Source of the DNA: Chlorobiales bacterium
GTDB lineage: Bacteria; Bacteroidota; Chlorobiia; Chlorobiales; Chlorobiaceae
DNA length: 64,000 nucleotides
NCBI GenBank assembly: GCA_022360275.1
Contig: JAKSDC010000156.1
Location: 1 to 64,000, forward strand
Direction: 5' to 3'
Shown here: piece by piece, positions 51,430 through 60,569 of the stretch
Layout: the number at the start of each line of letters is the position of its first letter
How positions within the stretch are numbered: the first letter of the stretch is position 1
Notes under the pieces: model-generated
Databases searched by the model: none
What the model saw: only the letters and a program-made list of their open reading frames with translations
Told to the model about the DNA's origin: nothing
Made by a program: the position numbers and the translations under genes

Positions 51430-53568
51430 TTATGCCTGAGCCTCACGAAGAGCCGAAAGGAGCATTTCGACCGTTACAACTTCCGGCAAAACAATCGCCT
51501 GTTCCAGATCCCCCCGGGGAACGACTACAAAAAGAGGGACCCCCGACCTCCCGAACCGTTTCAACAAAGCAGTTACCGCATCGTTCCGGGTAGTCCAATC
51601 CGCTCTGACGGCAACAACGTCAGGTTGTTGCAATGCGTTGAGCACCGATTGGTTACTCAGAACACTTGCCTCGAGAACCTTGCAGGTAAGGCACCAGTCG
51701 GCAGTGAATTCAAGAAATACTGTCTTTTTCTCCTGCAGCAGGGAATCGAGCAGATCCGGTGAAAAGTCCTGCCACAAGGAACCGCCGTTATCGGCCGTGC
51801 CGGAAAACCGTTCTGTATTTCCGGCTTCGGCATTATTTGTTTCCGCAGTTTCGGAACCGGGCACGAGATAAAGATAGGCTCCGGCAAGCACCGCCAAGCC
51901 AGCCCCCCATGTCAGAAGCTTTTTTGTGAAAGAGGCTCCGTGACCTGCAAGGTTCCCGAGAAACCAGAAAACAAAAGCAACCGCCAGCAGGAGCACAAAA
52001 AGTCTCAGGATACCATCGCCTCCGGACTGGGCGTTCAGTATCGACGCAAGCCATACAACAACCCCGACAAGCACAAAACCCATCAACTGTTTGAAAATGT
52101 ACATCCAGTGCCCCGGCTTCGGAAGAAATTTCAGCCACGAGGGATGCCAGGCAAGCATCACATAAGGAAATGCCATACCGACAGCTATAACCGTAAAGAA
52201 AAGAAACACGACCCATGAAGGCTGGGCAAAAGCAAAACCAAGCGCGGTCCCGAGGAAAGGTGCCGTACACGGAGTTGCAAGGGTTGTTGCAAGCACTCCG
52301 CTGACAAAAGCACCGAGACTGTCATGGTGGGTTGCTGTTTTGCCTATCTTTCCGGATACAACCGGGGTACCGAATTCGAAAAGGCCAAAAAGATTGAGCC
52401 CGAAAGCAAAAACAACCGCGGCAATAAACATGACGAAAGCTGGAGACTGGAACTGGAACCCCCACCCTATCTGTGCTCCCATTCCCTGAAGCGCCCAGAC
52501 AAATCCGGCGAGAATCCAGAAAGAAAACAAAACGCCCGCAGCAAAAACCAGGCTCAGAAAACGCCCTGTTTTTCTGCCCGATTCCGACGCGTCGGGACCG
52601 AGAAGGCTGAAAACCTTCAGCCCCAGAACCGGCAGTACACAGGGCATAATGTTCAACAACATTCCGCCGAAAAATGCAAAAACAAGCATCAGGGAAAGCG
52701 AACCTGAAGCTGAATCCACACCCTCTGACCCCGATAAGCTGCCAACATCTCCTTCGACAACATATGCCTCTGCGCTGGTTGCGATGATCCCCCTGATTGT
52801 TTCCGGCACGGCATCGCCGGAAAGAGGAACGATAACCGAGTTGCCGACAACGGTTATCCCGCTGAGATCGAGACCTTTTCGAGGAAAAAGCGGAAAGAAA
52901 TCTTTCAGGCCTGCGGATGCAGACCCACTGAAAACCATCCCGATATACCTGCTTTTGTCATCTTCTCCCTGAGCAATCCGTTCAACCGTGAGATCCCCTT
53001 CACTTCCCGGCATGAAACGGGGTATCCTGCTGCGGAATGTATCTGCCAGTTCCTGCAAGGCGGCACCGGCCTTGCCGGGTTTCAACACCAGAGAGGCCGA
53101 TCCCGGTATACAAACCTCCTTACAGGAGAGCCAGGAAATCTTCGCTTTCAAGGGAAAATCACCGGCAGCAACCGAACGGTCGTCCCGAACTCCATCGGGC
53201 ACGATCCTGGAAAAAAGCACCACTTCATCCTTGTAGCCGAACCCGGTCACTCCTCCCGAATCGAAACGTTCCGGCACCGGAAACTCCAAAGGCAATGCTC
53301 TGAATCCATCCGGCAATTCCCATGCAACCTCCACAGGCATCCCCGCCTCGCCGGGATTCTCCCAATAGACGTGCCAGCCCGGTTCCATTTTTATATGAAC
53401 CGCCGCAAGAAGCCCCTCCGCCGCCGTGTTCTCAACAACAAAGAGATCAGCCGTGACATTTTTCTGATCCCCAAACAGCGAAGCGTAAGCGGTGGAAAAA
53501 GCCGCGGAAACAAAAAGCAGAAGGTAAACGAATAAAAATATTGTCCGGCGCATAATCATAGGTAGCAT
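51430..53568 (-). CDS. dsbD: DsbD/ScsB-type thiol:disulfide interchange protein
   Basis: 712 residues in three parts: a signal peptide and N-terminal DsbD-alpha-like domain with the cysteine pair region SCKEVCIPG (about 29-300), a CcdA-like membrane domain of eight helices (about 300-560) with MPCVLPVLGLKVF and ATPCTAPFLGTALGFA, and a C-terminal thioredoxin domain with Cys626-LT-Cys629. It passes electrons from cytoplasmic thioredoxin to periplasmic thiols. It lies 110 nt downstream of ccsA, suggesting a link to cytochrome c maturation. Confidence 0.93.
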   Translation of the reverse strand: MLPMIMRRTIFLFVYLLLFVSAAFSTAYASLFGDQKNVTADLFVVENTAAEGLLAAVHIKMEPGWHVYWENPGEAGMPVEVAWELPDGFRALPLEFPVPERFDSGGVTGFGYKDEVVLFSRIVPDGVRDDRSVAAGDFPLKAKISWLSCKEVCIPGSASLVLKPGKAGAALQELADTFRSRIPRFMPGSEGDLTVERIAQGEDDKSRYIGMVFSGSASAGLKDFFPLFPRKGLDLSGITVVGNSVIVPLSGDAVPETIRGIIATSAEAYVVEGDVGSLSGSEGVDSASGSLSLMLVFAFFGGMLLNIMPCVLPVLGLKVFSLLGPDASESGRKTGRFLSLVFAAGVLFSFWILAGFVWALQGMGAQIGWGFQFQSPAFVMFIAAVVFAFGLNLFGLFEFGTPVVSGKIGKTATHHDSLGAFVSGVLATTLATPCTAPFLGTALGFAFAQPSWVVFLFFTVIAVGMAFPYVMLAWHPSWLKFLPKPGHWMYIFKQLMGFVLVGVVVWLASILNAQSGGDGILRLFVLLLAVAFVFWFLGNLAGHGASFTKKLLTWGAGLAVLAGAYLYLVPGSETAETNNAEAGNTERFSGTADNGGSLWQDFSPDLLDSLLQEKKTVFLEFTADWCLTCKVLEASVLSNQSVLNALQQPDVVAVRADWTTRNDAVTALLKRFGRSGVPLFVVVPRGDLEQAIVLPEVVTVEMLLSALREAQA

Positions 53569-53678
53569 CGAATGCCTTTGACATTATTCAACAGTAACTA
53601 CTCCTTAATCATTTATTGCTCATAACCTGACAGTTCCAACAACGATTCAACAGTTCAACAAATCCACAACCCGACACA

Positions 53679-54476
53679 TTATCCGGTCTGGTAGGTATGA
53701 ACGCTGCTCTGTGCGGACGGCAGGTAATTCACTCCAAACCAGCTGACCAGAAGCACCAGAAACGCCAACGCGAGGTACCATTGAAGCTTGTTCCGGTCGA
53801 CCTTAGCGGAATTCGCGTGCATATAACCGAGGTAAACCAGCCAGGCAATCAGAGCCCACGTCTCCTTGGGGTCCCAGGTCCAGTAATGTCCCCAGGCCTC
53901 TTTTGCCCAGAGTGCTCCGAAAACAAGCCCGAACGTCAGGAACACAAACCCGAGCAAAGCGAGATAATGACCTACCTCCAAACCGTTTTTTCCTTCTGAA
54001 AGCCTGTTCCTGAAAATGCTATGCCATGCTGCAGCCGAAGAAGCGGCAAGCAGCACATAGCCGACCAGATACACGACGACATGAGGGATAAACCAGACAC
54101 TCTGCAGAGCAGGCATGAGGGTTTTGTCATACACCTCGGGAAAACGAATGTTGACCCAGAGAAAAAAAGAAGCCAGCGCAACACAGTAATACTTGAGCCA
54201 GTTGATTTTCCAGCGATACTCGACGAGAAAGCCGACAACGGGTATGAGAGTTGCATACCAGAGGCGCGTTTCACCAAGCGTTCTGAGCGGGGGACGGTCG
54301 AGTTCCATCCAAAAAGCGATCAGGAAAAAAACCATGATCGCGGTTCCCGCCATCATGAGCCCCATACCCAATACCTTCAAAACACGCTCCTTGGCAGAAA
54401 AAGCGCTCAAGAGGCTGCCAATGCCCCAAAACACCATCGCACCTTTCGCCATATATGGAAACTCAACCAAGGTCAT
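53679..54476 (-). CDS. ccsA: Cytochrome c biogenesis protein CcsA (system II)
   Basis: Heme-handling membrane protein of the Ccs pathway. The 265 residues have about eight membrane segments and the tryptophan-rich WWD heme motif, WGHYWTWDPKE (195-205), preceded by conserved histidine candidates (His132 in WFIPHVVVY). The C-terminus reads NYLPSAQSSVHTY, close to the family ending. It starts with ATG. ccs1/resB lies 168 nt upstream. Confidence 0.93.
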   Translation of the reverse strand: MTLVEFPYMAKGAMVFWGIGSLLSAFSAKERVLKVLGMGLMMAGTAIMVFFLIAFWMELDRPPLRTLGETRLWYATLIPVVGFLVEYRWKINWLKYYCVALASFFLWVNIRFPEVYDKTLMPALQSVWFIPHVVVYLVGYVLLAASSAAAWHSIFRNRLSEGKNGLEVGHYLALLGFVFLTFGLVFGALWAKEAWGHYWTWDPKETWALIAWLVYLGYMHANSAKVDRNKLQWYLALAFLVLLVSWFGVNYLPSAQSSVHTYQTG

Positions 54477-54644
54477 TTGCTCCGTCCTCCAGACTCACCA
54501 GCTATTGCAGTAAAAAGTAAAAAAACTGTTTTCATCGAACTATCGCAGTTACAATCAAGAATTCAGAAACCTGAAGTCAGTATTCTGTCCTGAAAAAACG
54601 TGAATTTGTCAAAACACCTGTCTCCAGATTCCTGCTTGCCAATT

Positions 54645-55904
54645 TCAGTTCCCGGCTTCTTTCCCTATCAGCTGCTTCTTTCTGATCCCTTTCCAGAAAA
54701 ACAGGGTGTTACCTGCAAGAATCATGAAAAAGCCCACATAAACCACCGGCAGCCAGGGATCTCTTACCCCCTCTACCAGACTGAGTTCCGACCATTTGCC
54801 GGATTTTTCATCATATCCCATCTGATACAATGTCCATCCCTCGATACTGACCGGCTTGTTCACCTCAAGGGCCTCACTTCGACCATCACCCTCTTTTCCA
54901 CTTCTGATGGTCACCTCCGAACGAAACTTTTTTGGAGACCCGTTGACCAAGATCAGCAGCCGGTTACCCACCTCGACAAACACCGGCTTCTCGAACGGAC
55001 TGCCTGTACTGACCCACCCGGAAAAAGGTTCTCCGTTATCGTTTCCGGAAAGAAGCGCGTACGGAACTCCCCGACCTGTTTCGGCGGGAACAGGCACTCC
55101 CGTACCATCATCGACGATGGCAAGGGGCAGAAACTTTTCCACCGTTACCTCTACTCCATGCCACGAAACCACCATACCTTCGGCGACTCCACTTCCCTTA
55201 GCCGATTCGTCAACCTCAACCTTGTCTTTCTTCGGGTCGTAGAGTGCAAGCCATGGCTCGTATTCCTCCATCTTGAAATCATTGAGATAGATGGAAAAAG
55301 GAAGATCTATCATGGTTTTTGAAGCCGAGTTATAGGCACGATCCGTTGACCGTCCCTCATAGAGCGGAATAATAACCCGCTGCAGATCTGCCGAACCGGT
55401 AAGACCGCAGGCCAGCGCTATCCAGAAGCCCGCGTGAAACAGAACAAACTGAAGGTTGGAACTTTTGAAAGGAACTGTTTTCCAGACCAGGGACAAACCA
55501 AGGTTGAAAAGGAAAAAAAACACCGTCAGCGCAAACGGCCAGCTTGAAAAAACATTGTTCAGTCTCAGCGACTGTGCCCACGACGGCCCGGCTCCCGCCT
55601 CCTGCGGCAGCACACCGCCGAACAGCGACAACACCGCTATTGCAATAATCAAACAAAGCCCCAAAGGAATCCCCCCAAGCCATTTGACAAAGGAATTTTC
55701 CCTCAGGACTAACGCGACAACGACGATATACGCTGAAAACAGAAAAAGTACCCAGACATTTCTTGGCCATGAAGGAAGCACTACACCCTGTGCTCCCAGC
55801 ACGGCTTCGATCAAAAAACCAATACCAACAAGCATTACGGAAAAGATAACACCCTCTCTGAAAGACCATGACACTACCGACCTCTTCTCTCCTTTACTAC
55901 CCAT
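54645..55904 (-). CDS. ccs1: Cytochrome c biogenesis protein Ccs1/ResB
   Basis: The partner of CcsA that keeps apocytochrome cysteines reduced and moves heme. Its 419 residues carry about four membrane segments (near 15-35, 45-65, 75-95 and a C-terminal one at about 385-410) and a large periplasmic domain (about 175-380) with VEVTVEKFLP and GWTLYQMGYDEKSGKWSELSLV, the ResB ending. It begins 8 nt after the HTH regulator gene. Confidence 0.9.
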   Translation of the reverse strand: MGSKGEKRSVVSWSFREGVIFSVMLVGIGFLIEAVLGAQGVVLPSWPRNVWVLFLFSAYIVVVALVLRENSFVKWLGGIPLGLCLIIAIAVLSLFGGVLPQEAGAGPSWAQSLRLNNVFSSWPFALTVFFFLFNLGLSLVWKTVPFKSSNLQFVLFHAGFWIALACGLTGSADLQRVIIPLYEGRSTDRAYNSASKTMIDLPFSIYLNDFKMEEYEPWLALYDPKKDKVEVDESAKGSGVAEGMVVSWHGVEVTVEKFLPLAIVDDGTGVPVPAETGRGVPYALLSGNDNGEPFSGWVSTGSPFEKPVFVEVGNRLLILVNGSPKKFRSEVTIRSGKEGDGRSEALEVNKPVSIEGWTLYQMGYDEKSGKWSELSLVEGVRDPWLPVVYVGFFMILAGNTLFFWKGIRKKQLIGKEAGN

Positions 55905-55912
55905 AACCCCGG

Positions 55913-56248
55913 CTACTCCGTTTCATTATCCTTGCACTGACTGTCCTCACCCGTTGTTTCCGCGGTAATGATCTGACAGCATTTGCAGACAATGGACTGC
56001 AGTTCCTCTGCAGTTGCACCGTCACGTACCTTTTCTACCGCAATCCCTATTTCCTCAAGATATGCCTTGCTTTTAACATCCTGCTGGCCTCGCTTTTTAT
56101 TCAGATACTGAGAGACGGCCGCCGGGGTGACGCCGAGCTTTTTTGCCGCCTGTGACTGCGTCATTCCTGTCTTGACCAGGCCTGAAGCTATGTCCGCCCG
56201 TATCTGGGGAAGATTATACCAAACAGCCTTTTCACATGGAAAAATCAC
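55913..56248 (-). CDS. Small HTH transcriptional regulator (COG2522-like)
   Basis: 111 residues: PCEKAVWYNLPQIRADI at the N-terminus matches the opening of COG2522 predicted regulators (CExxVWYxLPxIR), then an XRE-type HTH at about 29-52 (TQSQAAKKLGVTPAAVSQYL) and a Cys-rich end (Cys88, 90, 91, 105). The matching N-terminus supports the GTG start at 56248. The cysteines could bind a metal or Fe-S cluster. It is 8 nt upstream of ccs1, so it may control the cytochrome maturation cluster; that is inference. Confidence 0.8.
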   Translation of the reverse strand: MIFPCEKAVWYNLPQIRADIASGLVKTGMTQSQAAKKLGVTPAAVSQYLNKKRGQQDVKSKAYLEEIGIAVEKVRDGATAEELQSIVCKCCQIITAETTGEDSQCKDNETE

Positions 56249-56303
56249 TATAGATTCGCTTGTAGTTTTTCAAATAACAGCCTAAAGGCTTTCCGGAAAA
56301 CCG

Positions 56304-56315
56304 TAACAATCGTTA
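56304..56315. promoter_or_regulatory. Small dyad upstream of the HTH gene
   Basis: TAAC-AATC-GTTA lies about 56 nt upstream of the HTH gene start and is followed by related TAAC/GTT motifs to 56350. It is a possible operator; support is weak. The rest of 56249-56543 shows nothing recognisable. Confidence 0.25.
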
Positions 56316-56543
56316 AACCGCAAAACAACGGTAACAAGTTCCTTAACGACGTTTGCCCTGAGGCCTTACCGGCATTTTCCCAAAGGAGCGCCTGCACGAA
56401 AACGCATACGTCATCACGCACTGTTCAAAACCGGGGAGGCTTACTCCAGGAAAAGACCTGCTACCGATACATTGCTGAGTACAAGAGAGGTATCTTCAGG
56501 AAGATTCAGGAAAAAAATGCAAACCTTTTCAGTGCGGACAGCA

Positions 56544-57281
56544 TTAAAAATTCAACTTGTACCCTTCAGGATAAAAACCCTCGATAATCCCGACAACGTT
56601 CTCCGGATCATCCTCCAGAAAAATAAAATCCAAATCCTTTTTCGCAATATACCTTTTTTCCTTGAACATCATCTCCCGCATCCAGCGGCAGTACCCCTCC
56701 CAGTAACCGCGGCCCATCAATATTATCGGAAAACGGCCGCTTTTCTGGGTCTGAATCAGTGTCGCCGCCTCAAAAAACTCATCCATCGTACCAAAACCCC
56801 CCGGAAGAACGATAAAAGCCTGGGAATATTTGAGGAACATAACTTTTCGGACAAAAAAGTACTGAAATGTCAGCAGCCGTTCCCGGTCGATAAAAGAATT
56901 AGGCTGCTGTTGAAGAGGGAGCTCGATATTAAAACCTATCGAGATCCCTCCCGCCTGTTGGGCGCCCTTGTTTGCGGCTTCCATCACCCCCGGGCCGCCG
57001 CCGGTGATTACCGAAAATCCCTTCCTGGCAAGCATTCCTCCCATCTTCTCTGCAAGCAGGTATTCCGCCTGGCCCGGTCCCACTCTTGTCGAACCGAACA
57101 CGCTTACTGCGGGACCGGTGTCGGACATTTTTTCAAATCCGTTCACAAATTCCGCCATGATCTTGAAAACCCGCCAACCGTCACCGGCAAAATCAGTCTG
57201 GCGTGCATACTGCATATCCGGCGGCATAACCGTCGCAGCCGCTGCATCTTTTTTTGAACGTGTTTTTCGGGAAGAAGGCAT
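56544..57281 (-). CDS. LOG-family (TIGR00730) Rossmann-fold protein
   Basis: 245 residues from ATG 57281, with GGGPGVMEAANKGA and the PGGFGTMDEFFEA signature of the LOG/TIGR00730 family. The family includes cytokinin-activating nucleoside 5'-monophosphate phosphoribohydrolases and nucleosidases (PpnN-like). The basic N-terminus is not conserved. It follows pabA by 5 nt. Activity on a particular nucleotide cannot be told from the sequence. Confidence 0.88.
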   Translation of the reverse strand: MPSSRKTRSKKDAAAATVMPPDMQYARQTDFAGDGWRVFKIMAEFVNGFEKMSDTGPAVSVFGSTRVGPGQAEYLLAEKMGGMLARKGFSVITGGGPGVMEAANKGAQQAGGISIGFNIELPLQQQPNSFIDRERLLTFQYFFVRKVMFLKYSQAFIVLPGGFGTMDEFFEAATLIQTQKSGRFPIILMGRGYWEGYCRWMREMMFKEKRYIAKKDLDFIFLEDDPENVVGIIEGFYPEGYKLNF

Positions 57282-57286
57282 GGCAA

Positions 57287-57850
57287 TCAAAGCTCAAGAA
57301 AATTTTTAATAATATGTTTCCCTTCACCGGTCATGATCGATTCGGGATGAAACTGAACACCGTAAAGCAGCTTCTCCCGGCAATCCATTCCCATAATAAC
57401 CCCGTCTTCTGTCCATGCCCTTACCGTAAGCTCATCCGGCAAACTCTCTCTTTCGACAATAAGAGAATGATAGCGGGTTGCGATAAAAGGGTTCTCTATG
57501 CCCGCAAATATCCCCTCTCCGTCATGATAGATTTCAGACGTCTTGCCATGCATGATATCTGCGGCCCGTACAACTTTGCCACCGAGAGCTTCACCGATTG
57601 ACTGGTGACCGAGACAGACCCCGAGGACAGGTATGCCGCCCTGAACAGAGCGGATAAGGGAAACCGAGATACCGGCATCCTGCGGTGTTCCGGGACCCGG
57701 TGAGATAACAATTTTTTCAGGGGCAAGATCAAGCACCTCCTCGACCCTGATCTCGTCATTACGATACACCTCGACATCCGCCCCCAGTTCCCCCATATAT
57801 TGCACAAGGTTGTAGGTAAACGAATCGTAATTATCTATTACAAGAACCAT
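57287..57850 (-). CDS. pabA: Anthranilate/aminodeoxychorismate synthase glutaminase subunit
   Basis: Class I glutamine amidotransferase of 187 residues starting [18 protein letters not shown], with the nucleophile elbow GVCLGHQSI and the His/Glu pair GVQFHPESI. It feeds ammonia to TrpE or PabB. A GTG two codons upstream is the alternative start. Without a synthase gene nearby, TrpG and PabA cannot be separated; one subunit may serve both pathways. Confidence 0.92.
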   Translation of the reverse strand: MVLVIDNYDSFTYNLVQYMGELGADVEVYRNDEIRVEEVLDLAPEKIVISPGPGTPQDAGISVSLIRSVQGGIPVLGVCLGHQSIGEALGGKVVRAADIMHGKTSEIYHDGEGIFAGIENPFIATRYHSLIVERESLPDELTVRAWTEDGVIMGMDCREKLLYGVQFHPESIMTGEGKHIIKNFLEL

Positions 57851-58054
57851 TGGCACTGCGTGCGTTAAAAATGTTGATACGCTGAACTGTTGATTTGTTT
57901 TTTCCTATTACCTGCCCCCAATTATCTGAATAAGTAACAACAAAATCAATCCGATTACGGGTACCGCTTCGCTGAGTATAAGCACGAAGCAGATCAACAA
58001 GCATGGTAACCGATTAACATGAATAAAAGTACAATGACAAAATATTGACCCTGA

Positions 58055-59308
58055 CTATACCGACATTTCACCTCCCTGTTCAAGAGCTGCCACGTAGCGA
58101 AACATTGTTTCATATGCGCCGCTCATTTCAACGTTTCTGCGAGCCATGACAGCCTGTGCGGTTTCAATGGCTTTTTCAATATCATAATGCTGAAAACCCC
58201 TCTCCGGACCACCCCATGAAAAAGAAGGTATGTTTTTGGGCGGAAAACCGCCGCCGAAAATATTTGCAGACGTGCCGGCAACAGTACCCGTATTGAACAT
58301 CGAGTTGATCGAGCACTTGGTATGCTCTCCCATCAGCAGCCCCAAAAACTGCTCATCGGTTTGAACCTCCCTGCCATCCTGAACTATTTTGACCTTCCCG
58401 TAATTGTTCCTTAGATCCGAAGTAGCGGAACCTGCTCCGAGATTGCACCATGATGAAATGTATGAGTGCCCGAGAAAACCGTCGTGCTGCTTGTTGGCAT
58501 ATGGCTCCACAATTGAATCCTCAATCTCTCCGCCTGTTTTGGAAAAGCTGCCGATGGCAACATTGCAATGCAGGTTCGCCCCTGTTTTCACGACAGCCGA
58601 TCCACAGAGAAAAACATTCTCGGCAAGCACAGCCTGGGGTTCCACAACTGCACCGGAGCTAATATACACAAAGCCCGACTCCGCATCCAGCACTGCTCCC
58701 GCCTTAACTTTCGCACCTTCTCCGATATAAATATTTTCACGGTTCTCCAGTATGGCACGGGGGGATACCTCGCCAAGGACTTTTCCCAGTTCAAGTGTTT
58801 CCGCATCACGTTTGAGTTCGCCCGGATGGAATGCAACCGGATCCCAGATGTTGCAAAGCAGCCTGAAACCTTCTGCACCAACCGTTTCAGACCCGGCTGC
58901 CAAAGCTCCGGTATCGATGACATCGGGCAGCACTGCATCAAGGTTAACAATACTCCCGGCATTCACCCTTGCAAAAATCACCTCGCCGCCCTGCACCAGA
59001 CACTGTCCGGGAGCCGGTGGATTGTGAAGTATCACTGATGCTGCATTTTCATCACAAAGAAGCCTGCCGTTTACCAGAAGAAGATCCTTGTCCCGGCTTC
59101 CATCAAACCTGAAAACAGGAAGCCGGTCACGGAAAACCGGTTCGAGATACCTCCTGAGATGACAGGAAAAACCAGCATCGGGACCAAGATGGAAACGAAA
59201 CTTCTGCAGTAACGTTCTGCAGCCGGCAGAGAGAAGATAGGCGGGTTTAAAATGCACCAGCGGCTGAAGCCGCTGAACTCTCTCATCTTCGAATATGACA
59301 ATCTGCAT
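58055..59308 (-). CDS. GlmU-like sugar nucleotidyltransferase family protein
   Basis: 417 residues: an N-terminal domain resembling a nucleotidyltransferase but without a clear GxGTRM-type loop (MQIVIFEDERVQRLQPLVHFKPAYLL), and a C-terminal left-handed beta-helix (about 200-345) with IGEGAKVKAGAVLDAESG, HSYISSWCNLGAGSATSDLRNNYGKV and hexapeptide repeats. This family in Chlorobi/Bacteroidetes is annotated as GlmU-related. Missing catalytic motifs at the N-terminus make acetyl- or uridylyl-transfer uncertain. Confidence 0.8.
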   Translation of the reverse strand: MQIVIFEDERVQRLQPLVHFKPAYLLSAGCRTLLQKFRFHLGPDAGFSCHLRRYLEPVFRDRLPVFRFDGSRDKDLLLVNGRLLCDENAASVILHNPPAPGQCLVQGGEVIFARVNAGSIVNLDAVLPDVIDTGALAAGSETVGAEGFRLLCNIWDPVAFHPGELKRDAETLELGKVLGEVSPRAILENRENIYIGEGAKVKAGAVLDAESGFVYISSGAVVEPQAVLAENVFLCGSAVVKTGANLHCNVAIGSFSKTGGEIEDSIVEPYANKQHDGFLGHSYISSWCNLGAGSATSDLRNNYGKVKIVQDGREVQTDEQFLGLLMGEHTKCSINSMFNTGTVAGTSANIFGGGFPPKNIPSFSWGGPERGFQHYDIEKAIETAQAVMARRNVEMSGAYETMFRYVAALEQGGEMSV

Positions 59309-59642
59309 ATCACGAAAGTTATGTATAGTCGATTGTTCAGCATCCGGAACAACCTTTTTCCCTGTTCCCCGGCACCTGCCCTCTACATCATCGCCTATTC
59401 GCGCCGTTCAATGAATGATTAATGACTATTGAAAATTAACTGTCAAAGGCTTTTTTCAATTATTCATTAACGCATATTCAGTAGCTGTCACTGCTTCTGG
59501 CTCCCTGATTCTGCCTTGTGACTTAAGGGCGTCTCTATTTATTGTCATGAGCGGTTCAAGTGCAAGGCGAACGGAGCGCAGAAACCTTCTCTTATCCGTT
59601 CAACGAAGCAATCGAAGCGGGAATAAATAAATAGAGGTGCCC
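59309..59642. other. Gene-free stretch between lipid kinase and GlmU-like genes
   Basis: It holds the upstream region of the GlmU-like gene, ATGATTAATGACTATT-type simple repeats (59410-59475) and a complete type I palindromic repeat. No gene was seen. Confidence 0.6.
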
Positions 59643-59646
59643 TTAA
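59525..59646 (+). repeat. Type I palindromic repeat, copy 3 (most complete)
   Basis: Terminal inverted repeats of about 20 bp: AAGGGCGTCTCTATTTATT at the left and AATAAATAGAGGTGCCCTT at the right match in all but two positions. The core is GGTTCAAGTGCAAGGCGAAC. The right end overlaps the stop codon (TTA, 59643-59645) of the lipid kinase gene. Confidence 0.88.
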
Positions 59647-60569
59647 CAAAGCACTTTTATGGATGCCGGTACAGCTTCAATCCTGATTTTCCCGCATATA
59701 CCTTCAAACACCTCGCCATCCATATGCATGACTTCCGGCTCCTGCAGATCAAGCTCGATCGCGTGCACCTTGCTGTAGATCACCCGGGAATCGAAGATCT
59801 GTGTACCGCGCATATATTTCCAGACATACCCGAAAAACCTTGCTTTCGATACCGCTTTCAGAATACAGACATCAAGAAGGCCGTCATTGATCTCGGCTTC
59901 AGGAGCAATATGAAACTTTCCCCCTTCAATACGGCCGTTTCCTACCGAGAAAGCAAACACCGGTTCATCTATTTCGATAGGTACATCCGGGGTAATGAGC
60001 TTAATATGCATTTTTGGTGGTTTATAACCTAAAAGCACAGAAAGCAAAGCATTAAGATAGATCATCTCTCCTTTCAGCCATCGTGTGTTTCTGACCTTGC
60101 GTGCGATCCTTCCCGTAAAGCCCATTCCGAAAGAGTTGAGGAAATAACGCTGCAACTGTCCTTCAGCCTTTACCCTGCCGAGATCGACCAATTGTGAATT
60201 GGCCCTCAAATAGGCATCAGCAGGATAATCACGACCAAACCGGTGATCAAGAGATTTCACAAAATCATTTGCAGAACCGGTGGGAAGAATCCCCAGGCTT
60301 ACATCTGAAAAAGCCAGGACATTGGCAATTTCATGCGCAGTCCCATCTCCCCCGCATGCAATGACAGCACGGCTTTGGTCCATCGACCTGCGGGCAATTT
60401 CCGGGGCATGACCAGCATAGTCGCTCGAGTAAGCGACGGCGTCGCCCAGCAGTCCCACCGCATGCCGAAGCAGGTCGGCATTTTTTGCCGCCCGACCTTT
60501 ATTGGCAACAGGATTAATAATAAACGTGGTGATATTCTTCAATGACAGCCCGCTACATGAAACTGCCAT
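59643..60569 (-). CDS. Diacylglycerol kinase-like lipid kinase (YegS/BmrU family)
   Basis: 308 residues with the diacylglycerol kinase catalytic motif GGDGTAHEIAN (about 74-84) and GILPTGSANDF, IINPVANKG at the N-terminus and the C-terminal beta-sandwich (DVCILKAVSKARFFGYVWK). It probably phosphorylates a lipid such as diacylglycerol. It starts with ATG. The last codon and stop lie in the end of a dispersed repeat, so the C-terminus may have been reset by its insertion. Confidence 0.9.
   Translation of the reverse strand: MAVSCSGLSLKNITTFIINPVANKGRAAKNADLLRHAVGLLGDAVAYSSDYAGHAPEIARRSMDQSRAVIACGGDGTAHEIANVLAFSDVSLGILPTGSANDFVKSLDHRFGRDYPADAYLRANSQLVDLGRVKAEGQLQRYFLNSFGMGFTGRIARKVRNTRWLKGEMIYLNALLSVLLGYKPPKMHIKLITPDVPIEIDEPVFAFSVGNGRIEGGKFHIAPEAEINDGLLDVCILKAVSKARFFGYVWKYMRGTQIFDSRVIYSKVHAIELDLQEPEVMHMDGEVFEGICGKIRIEAVPASIKVLC

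Noticed and set aside
56472..57257. 261-residue open frame on the plus strand opposite the LOG-family gene
   Set aside because: It lies antisense to a well-supported gene, has no recognisable domain or start signal, and its length follows from codon bias of the real gene.
59551..59570. GGTTCAAGT motif in the type I repeats, resembling a tRNA T-arm
   Set aside because: No acceptor, D or anticodon stems can be formed around it; the element folds as a long palindrome instead.
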